From NCBI GenBank assembly GCA_020854105.1, contig JADZGB010000002.1:65695-129694 (forward strand): DNA of 64,000 nt, written 5' to 3'. Shown piece after piece: positions 1 to 6,765 of the stretch (positions are counted from its first letter, which is position 1; each line of letters begins with the position of its first letter). Position numbers and translations under genes: made by a program. The notes beneath the pieces are model-generated. The model was not told the origin of the DNA. It was given only the letters and a program-made list of their open reading frames with translations, and did no database searches. Origin of the DNA: Burkholderiales bacterium (GTDB lineage: Bacteria; Pseudomonadota; Gammaproteobacteria; Burkholderiales; SHXO01).

Positions 1-101
1 GCCAGGATGGTGCCCGTACACCCGGAAGCAGGGCCGCGCAGCCGCAGCCGGACTGCTTCTTGCCGCCTTCTGCTGCGAGCACACGGCAAGAGGAGGGGGC
101 C

Positions 102-419
102 ATGCCCGCACTACAACCGAGCGTCGACGGCATCGCCGCCGTGGAGAGAGCCATCCTGCAGGAAGCCGCGGCCCGTCAGCTGCCCGGGCTGCGTCTGGAG
201 TGGAACGAGGATCAGGACTTCGCCCACCTGATGGACCCGGTGCCCGTCGTGCTGATGACCACGGACGGCAAGTCAGTGGAAGCGAGTTTCTCCGCCCAGG
301 AACTCGACGACTTCGTCGCCGGCAACGAAGCCGGCGCACGCGACAAGATCGATACGATGCTCGACGACCTGGCGCAGCAGCCCGGCGGAGAGGTGCACGG
401 GGAATCGAGGGGGTTCTAG
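102..419 (+). CDS. small hypothetical acidic protein
   Basis: A 105-residue soluble protein of no recognised family. The start at 102 is chosen because AGGAGG lies about 6 bases upstream, whereas the frame upstream of it is basic, low-complexity and without a ribosome site. The middle contains a short beta-type stretch (PVPVVLMTTDGKSVEASFS) followed by an acidic helix rich in Asp and Ala, then a Gly-rich tail. It has no signal peptide or membrane segment. It is monocistronic and convergent with panB across a repeat. Function unknown. Confidence 0.6.
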   Translation: MPALQPSVDGIAAVERAILQEAAARQLPGLRLEWNEDQDFAHLMDPVPVVLMTTDGKSVEASFSAQELDDFVAGNEAGARDKIDTMLDDLAQQPGGEVHGESRGF

Positions 420-505
420 GGGTTTGCCGGCGACATTCCGGCGCTTCCCCTCCAGGCAGTGAGCGGCGTGGCCGAACGCCGCCACACGCTCTTGCATCCG
501 ACCTC

Positions 506-610
506 CGTCATCCCGGCCCACCCCGTCATCCCGGCGGAAGCCGGGATCCAGCGAAAACAGAGAAGAGCCTTGTCTATCCGCGCTGGGCACCGGCGTGCGC
601 CGGTGCGACG
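506..610. repeat. paired extragenic palindrome (complete copy)
   Basis: This repeat lies between the end of the small hypothetical gene and the end of panB. A first palindrome (ATCCCGGC-ggaa-GCCGGGAT followed by CCAG) and a second (CACCGGC-gtgc-GCCGGTG followed by CGACG) face each other across a spacer of about 35 bases containing gcgaaaacagagaagagcc. A partial extra copy of the first half precedes it. The gap of about 250 bases contains no other recognisable feature. The placement between convergent gene ends suits a REP/BIME-like element that could terminate transcription. Confidence 0.75.
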
Positions 611-671
611 AAGTTACCAGCATCCCGGCGAAATCCGGACCGCGGTCTTCACGCCTGACCGGGCTCAAGTC

Positions 672-1562
672 TTACTTGCCTCTTTGGGCCATGTACTCCC
701 GAATCTTCGCCGCCTCCGCCGGGTCGATCGGATACATGTGCTCCTCGGCGGGGAACTGCCTTTCCTTCACGTCCTTCACGTAGTCGGTGAGCGCCTGCGT
801 GATGACCTGACCCACATTGGCGTAGCGCTTGGCGAATTTCGGCGAGACGTCGCCGACGAACGCGCCGATCATGTCGTGCAGGATCAGCAACTGGCCATCC
901 ATGTTGCGACCGGCACCGATGCCGTACACCGGCACTTTCAGCGCCTCGCGCACGTAGCTGGCGGGCTCCTCGGGAATCGCCTCCAGCAGCACGAAGGTCG
1001 CGCCCGCTTCCTCGAGCGCCAGCGCATCGTCGAGGATCGATTCGAACTCCGCGCGCGTCTTGCCGTACACGCGGTAGCCGCCGGCCGCCGAGAGGCTCTG
1101 CGGCGTGAGGCCGATGTGACCCATCACCGCGATGCCGGCGTCCGCAATGGCGCGTACGCGCGGTGCCATCTTGCGGCCACCCTCGAGCTTGACGCAGTCC
1201 GCGCCGCCCTCGGCGATCAGGCGACCGGCGTTGATCTGCGCCAGCTCATCGGAGGACTGATACGACATGAACGGCATGTCACCGACGACGAACGCGCTCT
1301 TCGCCCCGCGGCACACCGCCTTGGTGAAGTGCAGCATCTCGTCCATGGTCACCGGCAGCGTGTTCTTGTAGCCCAGCAGGGTCATGCCGCCGCTGTCGCC
1401 GACCAGAATCATGTCGATGCCGGCGGCGTCCGCGAAGCAGGCCGACGGGTAATCGTAGGCGGTGATGTAGGAGGCCGGAATGCCCTTGGCCTTCATCGTG
1501 CGCAGCGCGCCGATGGTGACTTTCTTGCGGGGAGCGGTGGAGGGAGCAGGGGTAGCTGACAT
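672..1562 (-). CDS. panB: 3-methyl-2-oxobutanoate hydroxymethyltransferase
   Basis: This cytoplasmic enzyme of pantothenate (coenzyme A) synthesis transfers a hydroxymethyl group from 5,10-methylenetetrahydrofolate to 2-oxoisovalerate, giving ketopantoate. The protein is 296 residues, slightly above the usual 260-280 because of an Ala/Pro-rich N-terminal tail. The TIM-barrel signatures are present in order: TAYDYPSA, the metal-binding VGDSGGM, VGDMPFMSY, VKLEGG, MGHIGLTPQ, the catalytic glutamate in LLEAIPEE and YGIGAGRNMDGQLL. No panC lies beside it in this window, so it is not in the classical panBC operon here. Confidence 0.96.
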   Translation of the reverse strand: MSATPAPSTAPRKKVTIGALRTMKAKGIPASYITAYDYPSACFADAAGIDMILVGDSGGMTLLGYKNTLPVTMDEMLHFTKAVCRGAKSAFVVGDMPFMSYQSSDELAQINAGRLIAEGGADCVKLEGGRKMAPRVRAIADAGIAVMGHIGLTPQSLSAAGGYRVYGKTRAEFESILDDALALEEAGATFVLLEAIPEEPASYVREALKVPVYGIGAGRNMDGQLLILHDMIGAFVGDVSPKFAKRYANVGQVITQALTDYVKDVKERQFPAEEHMYPIDPAEAAKIREYMAQRGK

Positions 1563-1678
1563 GATGGTCTTCCGTTGTGCCTGTTATGCGGGCTCTCGGT
1601 AGGGTAGCGCGAAGCGCCGAGAAAAGGCTTTCCTTTTGTTCGCTGTTATCGGGAGATGGCGGAAAGGTTTTCCGCCCT

Positions 1679-1752
1679 TGTCGTCATCCCGGCTTATCCC
1701 GTCATCCCGGCTTGCCCTGTCATCCTGGCCCCGTCACACCGGCGCAAGGCGG
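1679..1752. repeat. degenerate extragenic palindrome fragments
   Basis: Three successive copies of the GTCATCCCGGC half-motif, then CACCGGCGCAAGG, lie upstream of panB in the 363-base gap between panB and the next plus-strand gene. They look like remnants of the paired palindrome family seen throughout the window. Confidence 0.55.
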
Positions 1753-1795
1753 TGTCTCTAGCCCCTTCCCAGCGATGGTCTCCGAGCGTACCACT

Positions 1796-1822
1796 CCCGA
1801 AAGACCGCTGTTGTCTTTCGGG
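1796..1822. other. perfect 10-bp stem-loop
   Basis: CCCGAAAGAC (1796-1805) is exactly complementary to GTCTTTCGGG (1813-1822), leaving a 7-base loop. It lies about 100 bases upstream of the antitoxin start and is unrelated in sequence to the window's common palindromes. It lacks a following T-run, so an ordinary intrinsic terminator is not supported. It could be an attenuator, a protein-binding operator or a transcript-stabilising hairpin. Confidence 0.5.
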
Positions 1823-1852
1823 ACTCGGGCGACCGATCAGCCATCGAGGAGC

Positions 1853-1888
1853 CGCAGGCGCCTCGCCCTGTCGCAGGCGCCTCGCCCT
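1853..1888. repeat. 17-bp tandem direct repeat
   Basis: Two identical copies of CGCAGGCGCCTCGCCCT (1853-1869 and 1872-1888) are separated by GT. They lie just upstream of the toxin-antitoxin genes. Each copy contains the palindrome AGGCGCCT, so an operator role for the downstream autoregulated pair is possible but not demonstrated. Confidence 0.55.
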
Positions 1889-1925
1889 TGACCTCTCCGG
1901 TTGTCGGTACTACCGTACGACTACC

Positions 1926-2216
1926 ATGCCCACCGTTGCCACCAGCCTCAAGTTACCCGACGATTTGAAGACCCGGGTCGAAGCCGCTGCGGAAGCGGCT
2001 GGCAAGACGCCACATGCCTTCATGGTCGATGCCATCGAGCGGGAAACTTCGCGCGCCGAGTTGTACGAGACGTTCATCCGGGAGGCGATCGAAGCCGATG
2101 AAGAGGCCGAACGTACCGGCCTCTCTTACGCCGCCGAGGATGTCTACCGTTACATGGCCGACCTTGCCCAAGGCAGAGCGGTCAAGCGGCCGAAGCCCAG
2201 AACTTGGCGCAGGTAA
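1926..2216 (+). CDS. type II antitoxin, ribbon-helix-helix (RelB/ParD-like)
   Basis: A 96-residue protein beginning with the typical ribbon-helix-helix pattern: short beta strand (ATSLKLPDDLK), then two helices (TRVEAAAEAAGKTPHAFMVDAIE). The acidic C-terminal half would wrap and neutralise the toxin. The start ATG at 1926 is preferred over the longer frame because the domain begins there. The next gene overlaps by 13 bases and encodes a RelE/ParE-like protein. By family knowledge, it should bind its own promoter through the N-terminal domain, and the 17-bp repeat just upstream is a candidate site. Confidence 0.85.
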   Translation: MPTVATSLKLPDDLKTRVEAAAEAAGKTPHAFMVDAIERETSRAELYETFIREAIEADEEAERTGLSYAAEDVYRYMADLAQGRAVKRPKPRTWRR

Positions 2217-2497
2217 CGTTTACTGCCACTGCGCTCGAGGATCTCGAGCGCATACGGGAGTTTCACGGGCCGGAAGCGGCTTGCATCGCTGCTGTCCAGA
2301 TCGAGAAGGTGCTCCAGGCCACGCGTATCCTGCATGACCATCCGATGGTCGGCCGGGTGGTACGGCGTGAAGTACGCGAACTGGTGATCTCTCATGGCGG
2401 AGGCGGTTTTCTCGCCTTGTACCGCTTCTATCCGCAGCGCGACCTGGTGCGCGTGCTGCATATTCGGCACCAGCGGGAACTGGGGTACGGTGAGTAG
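2204..2497 (+). CDS. type II toxin, RelE/ParE family
   Basis: A 97-residue RelE/ParE-superfamily protein, with the family features ALEDLERIREF near the N-terminus, a central helix, RVVRREVRELVI, and the C-terminal strand RVLHIRHQRELGY. Members either cleave mRNA in the ribosome or inhibit gyrase, and the sequence alone does not settle which. It starts with TTG at 2204 inside the antitoxin gene, so translation is probably coupled and toxin yield kept below antitoxin. Full length for the family and apparently intact, unlike the similar pair at 5.9-6.3 kb. Confidence 0.85.
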   Translation: MAQVTFTATALEDLERIREFHGPEAACIAAVQIEKVLQATRILHDHPMVGRVVRREVRELVISHGGGGFLALYRFYPQRDLVRVLHIRHQRELGYGE

Positions 2498-2659
2498 TTG
2501 CTCGAGGAGTTCGCGCAGATCGACATGCTATTCGGCATCAGCGGGAACTGGAGTGCGGCGAGTAGGCTGCCTTCGGAATTCTCCGCTCGGACCGGAGGTT
2601 GCCGGCTGTCTCCGCGAGTGGCGCGCGGCAGGTCTGCCGGTTGAGCGAGAGGCGCGACG

Positions 2660-2893
2660 ATGATGTATCAATGGGATGGCTGGCACTTCGGTATCGGTTT
2701 CGGCTGGATCTTCGCCATTTTGTTCTGGGTGGTGATTCTCATCGGGGTTGCCGCGCTGGGCAGGTGGTTCTTCTTCGGGCGTGACGGGCTCGGAGGTCAG
2801 GACCGTCCGCTCGACATCCTCAAGCGGCGATACGCGCGCGGAGAACTTACGCGCGAAGAGTACGAGCAGATGCGCCGCGACATCGAATCGTAG
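2660..2893 (+). CDS. SHOCT-domain small membrane protein
   Basis: A 77-residue protein with one strong transmembrane helix (about residues 16-36), a short linker and a C-terminal SHOCT domain (DILKRRYARGELTREEYEQM), a short motif usually at the C-terminus of proteins and thought to mediate oligomerisation. The family is common in bacterial inner membranes and has no established function. The start has two adjacent ATG codons. The gene end overlaps the aberrant tail of the truncated methyltransferase on the opposite strand. Confidence 0.85.
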   Translation: MMYQWDGWHFGIGFGWIFAILFWVVILIGVAALGRWFFFGRDGLGGQDRPLDILKRRYARGELTREEYEQMRRDIES

Positions 2894-3419
2894 GTCGTCC
2901 CCGATTGGTTTCACTGCAGAAAATCCCGGATGCGTGCTGCCAGGGATTCTCCTCGCGGCGCCGCCAGACGATCTGGGTGAAGCCCCCGCCCGGCTCGAGC
3001 GCCTTGCGGACGTTGCGCATCGCCGCGCCCGGCATCTCGAAGAACATCGTGCCAAAGCGCGCAAATGCGGCGTCATAGGGCCCGCCCAGATCGCCCGACT
3101 GCGCATCGGCAATCAGGAAGTGCGCGTTCGGAACACCTTGCGCGCGCGCCTCGGCTTCAGCGGAGCGGATGAAATTCTCGGCGCAGTCGACTCCGACGGC
3201 TTCTCCCTTGGGGCCGACTCGCTTGGCGATGCGCAGCGTGCTGTCACCGAACCCGCAGCCGACATCCAGCACCCGAGCGCCCTCCGGGTGATGACAGCGC
3301 TCGAAGGCGGCATCGCTGTGCTGCGACAACCCGTTGACGAGCAAGTGCCGGAAGCGGCAGAACTTCTCGTACAGCACTGTATTCCACGCTTCGACGATGA
3401 TGCGGTTGCTGTCGTCCAT
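2847..3419 (-). pseudogene. truncated class I SAM-dependent methyltransferase
   Basis: The N-terminal 150 residues are a normal Rossmann methyltransferase: motif I VLDVGCGFGDS, the acidic residue in VGVDCAENF, and a conserved AFARFGTMFFEMP block. After REENPWQHA the family similarity ends and the frame runs antisense through the SHOCT gene for about 30 unrelated basic residues (CRGASARTLRA). Homologues normally continue for about 80-100 residues, so the 3' end has been deleted. The start at 3419 has GGAGGA six bases upstream. The substrate is unknown and activity doubtful. Confidence 0.75.
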
Positions 3420-3895
3420 GCCGTTCCTCCATCGAGAAATTCTGGAAACCAACGACTACCGGGTTCGATCCTCCATTGTTGGCGCGCGGTGGTAGCGCTC
3501 AGGGATGCAACACGAGCGGGACTACGCTTTACGTCAAAGGACGCATCACACGCGCAGACGAGCGATCCGGGCATTTGCCCCGGGGTCGAGGGGGGAAACT
3601 CGACAAAGGCTAGTGTGATACTCGGCAGTGGGTGCTGCAAGACCCTCACGCCCACTTCGGGAGACACCGCCTCGTCGCGCGCGAGCGCTTATCTGCCCGT
3701 GAGGTTCTCATCACCGTTTGGGTGAGCGTTTCCATTGGTTGGGGTCCGGGGAGCGGATGAGCTGGCGGCGTGCTATTGCGCTGTAATTTCGACCATGCCG
3801 ACCTGAATCCAAGTCTCGGAGCCAGGAGCGCAGAAAGTGCGTGCCTGACCCACTTTCATCTAGAATCGTCGTCAAATTAGAACACCCAGAACGAC
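3420..3895. other. intergenic region without a recognised gene
   Basis: Between the divergent methyltransferase remnant and the restriction remnant, no coding sequence can be supported on either strand. The only structure seen is a 7-bp stem (GAAAGTG at 3833-3839 with CACTTTC at 3851-3857) close to the start of the HsdR-like frame. The last 100 bases are noticeably less GC-rich than the surroundings, consistent with an imported segment beginning here. Confidence 0.5.
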
Positions 3896-5284
3896 GTGGT
3901 CCCACTCGAGTCCGATGCCCGCCAAGACATCGACCGCCTGCTTACGCTGGCGGGGTGGGCCGTCGTAGACGTTTCCCAAGCCGATATCCACGCGGCACGT
4001 GGCGTTGCCATCCGTGAGTTTCCGCTGCAAGCGGGGCAGGGATTTGCGGACTACCTCCTCTACGTCGACGGCAAGGCCGCCGGGATCGTCGAGGCCAAGA
4101 AGCGAGGCGCGACGCTGACGGGCGTCGAGATCCAGTCGGCGCGATACGCCCAGGGACTTCCCTCCAGCCTCCCCGCTTGGCGCCGGCCGTTGCCCTTCGT
4201 GTACGAAAGCACAGGGGCGGAAACGCACTTCACCAGCGGCCTCGACCCCGAGCCTAGAGCGCGCAACGTCTTTGCATTCCACCGACCGGAGACGCTTGCC
4301 GACTGGCTGAAGGGTCCGGCTACTACTAATACCGTCGCACCGGCGAAAGCCGGGGCCCAGGCTTTGGCCTTCGAAACCGCCGCCCAATCCACGACGGCCT
4401 ACCACCTCAACACTTTCCTCCACCGCGTCCGCCAGCTGCCGCCTCTCGTCACCGAGTGGTCCGACTTCAAGCTCTGGCCCGCCCAGATCACCGCCATCCG
4501 CAATCTGGAAGCCAGCCTCGCGCAGAACAAGCCACGCGCGCTGATCCAGATGGCCACCGGCAGCGGCAAGACCTTCACCGCAATCAGCTTCATCTACCGG
4601 CTGATCAAGTTCGCCGGCGCGCGGCGCGTGTTGTTTCTCGTCGACCGCGGCAACCTCGGGCGGCAGACGAAGAAGGAGTTCGACCAGTACGTTTCGCCCG
4701 TCAACAACTACAAGTTCGGCGAGGAATACATCGTCCAGCACCTGACGAGCAACCACCTCGACAAGACGGCGCGGGTGACGATCAGCACGATCCAGCGCAT
4801 GTTCAGCATGCTCAAGGGCCGCGAGCTGGACGACGAAGCCGACGAACGCTCCACCGAAGAGATCGAGAACCTGTTCAAGGAACCCGAGCCGATCGCCTAC
4901 AACCCGGCGATCCCGATCGAGACCTTCGACATCGTCGTCACGGACGAAGCGCACCGCAGCATCTACAACCTGTGGCGCCAGGTGCTGGAGTACTTCGACG
5001 CCTACCTCATCGGCCTGACCGCCACGCCCAACAAGCAGACCTTCGGTTTCTTCAACCAGAACCTGGTGATGGAGTACGGCCACACCCAGGCCGTGGCCGA
5101 TGGCGTGAACGTCAACTACGACGTGTACCGCATCAAGACCGAGGTCACCGAGGCGGGCGCCACGGTGGAAGCCGGCTACTGGCTGCAGGTGCTGGACAAG
5201 CCCATGGACGTCTCCGACTTACCGGTCGATGCCGCAGCGCTTGATCGTCTGATTATCGACCGTCAGGCGGTGCGGTACGATTGA
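3896..5284 (+). pseudogene. hsdR: type I restriction endonuclease subunit R, 3'-truncated
   Basis: HsdR is the motor and nuclease subunit of type I restriction. Visible elements are the PD-(D/E)xK nuclease core (Asp52, E66-x-K68 in IVEAKKRG), Walker A QMATGSGKTFTA with Lys225, Walker B DEAH at 350-353 and motif III LIGLTATP. Homology stops shortly after YDVYRIKTEVTEAGATVEAG, so the second RecA domain and C-terminal helical region are gone (462 residues against about 800-1000). The last 25-30 residues belong to an McrC-like remnant. No hsdM or hsdS is nearby. The GTG start is uncertain, with no clear ribosome site. Confidence 0.85.
4333..4360. repeat. palindrome half-unit inserted in frame within hsdR
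   Basis: A copy of the GTCGCACCGGC-gaaa-GCCGGGGCCCAG half-unit lies inside the coding frame and is read as VAPAKAGAQA (about residues 147-156), between the nuclease and helicase domains. HsdR proteins have no such element at this linker, so it is probably an insertion into an interdomain loop that preserved the frame. Confidence 0.75.
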
Positions 5285-5784
5285 GGTGATGCACTGGGTG
5301 CGTTGGATCGTTAGGGATCTCGCACCTACCCTCAGAGCAGGTGATAACAATGCCCCCGTGCTCCTTTTCGATAGGAACGTTCTGTTCGAAAGGACTGTTG
5401 CCTGGGCCACGCGTCGGAATCTACTAATGAAGGGATTCGATATTCAAGAAGCAGGTGCGTGAATATCACCTAGCGGACGTGCAAGGCAGTGCACACCGGG
5501 AAATCCCATTGCGTCCAGATCTGGTGATCAGGCGAGCTAGCGAGATCGTGGCTATTGCTGATACGAAATGGAAGCTGGTCGAGATCGATGCGAACGGCTA
5601 TCTCCGTCCGGAGGCGGCTGATGTCTACCAGATGCATGCCTATGCTTGCGCGACGAGGTGCGAACGTCTGGCGTTGATTTATCCGCGGCACTCGGGGCTG
5701 GCCTCGGCTAAGGAGACCGTTTACCAGCTTCCTGCCATGGGGGTACAGAAGCCCTTGCTTATGATGGAACTCGTGTCCATGTAG
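5215..5784 (+). pseudogene. mcrC: McrC-like 5-methylcytosine restriction subunit, C-terminal remnant
   Basis: Three frame segments together give an McrC C-terminal domain. First, LIIDRQAVRY in the frame of the hsdR fragment (to 5284). Second, 5286-5462 in another frame, with VLLFDRNVLFER matching the LLFDMNxLFE signature. Third, 5455-5784 in a third frame with the nuclease core RPDLVIRR...ADTKWKL and DVYQMHAYA. McrC partners the GTPase McrB in cutting methylated DNA, but no mcrB is present. Two frameshifts and loss of the N-terminus make it non-functional. The last segment could be read as a 109-residue protein from GTG 5455. Confidence 0.75.
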
Positions 5785-5894
5785 ATCCGCTCGATGTCGC
5801 TGGTGTGGTGGGGGCGATCCTGCCCACTCACTAGAACGTCGAGTTATCGCCACCCGTCTTGCGTTGACGCGGGATGTGGCCGAAGGTGATCTCG

Positions 5895-6095
5895 ATGAGC
5901 GAATTGGATGAGCTGGAAGAGCGAATCCGTCGACTCAAGCCCGAGGAATTGAAGCAGTTCCGGGTATGGTTCGCGGAGTTCGACGCACGCATGTGGGACG
6001 CACAGATCGAAGCGGATGCCAATGCCGGAAAGTTCGATAGCCTGGTATCGGAAGCCCTCGCCGAGTATAGAGCCGGGAAGACGCGCGAACTTTGA
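5895..6095 (+). CDS. antitoxin of a type II pair (toxin partner decayed)
   Basis: A 66-residue, strongly charged protein: SELDELEERIRRLKPEELKQF followed by RVWFAEFDARMWDAQIEADANAG and a C-terminal SLVSEALAEYRAGK. This architecture, ending in AxExRxGKxxxL, is that of a short antitoxin family encoded before RelE-like proteins carrying the WIGTHxEYDKL signature. The ATG at 5895 follows GAAGGTGA. Its stop codon overlaps the TTG start of the next frame by 4 bases (TTGA). The antitoxin reading frame is intact although the toxin is not. Confidence 0.75.
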   Translation: MSELDELEERIRRLKPEELKQFRVWFAEFDARMWDAQIEADANAGKFDSLVSEALAEYRAGKTREL

Positions 6096-6341
6096 AGCAT
6101 CGCGCTACGACTCGATTCTGGGCGCAATACGAAGCGCTTCCTCATGAAGTGCGAGTGCTCGCAGACAAGTCCTTTGTGCTGCTGAAGGCCAATCCGAAGC
6201 ACCTATTTCTGCGCTTCAAGCGACTTGAAATGGCTGGTCGGTACGCGTCGGCACTCGTTACCGTGCTATGGCTCCGAGACCGAGGATGGCATCCTCTGGT
6301 TGTGGATCGGAACTCACGACGAGTACGACAAGCTGGTCTGA
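6092..6341 (+). pseudogene. RelE-like toxin with two frameshifts
   Basis: Reading from TTG 6092, the frame gives FWAQYEALPHEVRVLADKSF and HLFLRFKRLE. The conserved continuation WSVRVGTRYRAM lies one frame back (6235-6270), and the C-terminal signature EDGILWLWIGTHDEYDKLV with its stop is in the third frame (6282-6341). All parts of a small toxin of about 85 residues are present and recognisable, but two single-base-type shifts separate them. This fits recent inactivation of the toxin, or two sequencing errors. The nominal frame instead runs on into repeat sequence. Confidence 0.8.
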
Positions 6342-6404
6342 GCAGAAACGCACGCTTGCGGGCGCCTGTCTCGGATTGCTCTGGTCCGGGGCGGGCTCTA
6401 TTTC

Positions 6405-6640
6405 GCGTTGGATCCCGGCTTTCGGCGGGATGACGGAAGAGATGGCTTTTGGCGGGATGACGGCAACCCCGTCGCACCGGCGGAGCTTGCCCCGGAGTGC
6501 CTTAATCCGGAGGCCGATGCCCAGCGCGAATAGATTGGGTTGCTCTCCATTTCTGACTGGATCCCGGCCGGGATGACGTAGGAGAAGGCTTTCGCCGCGA
6601 TGACGAGGGAGATGCGTCCGTCGGGATGACGAAGTGCGAC
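6405..6640. repeat. cluster of extragenic palindrome fragments
   Basis: The 424-base gap between the toxin remnant and the GloVer-repeat gene is filled by the palindrome family: GGATCCCGGC-tttcg-GCGGGATGACGG, GTCGCACCGGCGG with the long-loop variant (GCCCCGGAGTGCCTTAATCCGGAGGCC), CCGGCCGGGATGACG, and several GGGATGACG ends. The units are degenerate and mostly in the inverted orientation relative to 506-610. A run of seven T residues at about 6670 is the only other notable element. Confidence 0.65.
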
Positions 6641-6765
6641 GGCTTCAACCGGGGTTACATCATCACCCTAGGGGCGTATTTTTTTGGCACGAGGAGGAAT
6701 GCTGCCGCTTTCTCCTCAGCGGTATGATGTCTGGCAGCAAAAGGCGATCGCACTCGAGGCCAATC

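Noticed and set aside
459-1559. Long plus-strand frame opposite panB
   Set aside because: It is the antisense of the intact panB gene, Arg/His/Val rich with no family resemblance; the high GC content makes such shadow frames common here.
1577-1891. Plus-strand frame reading HPGLSRHPGLPCHPG
   Set aside because: It is translation of extragenic palindromes, not a protein-coding repeat.
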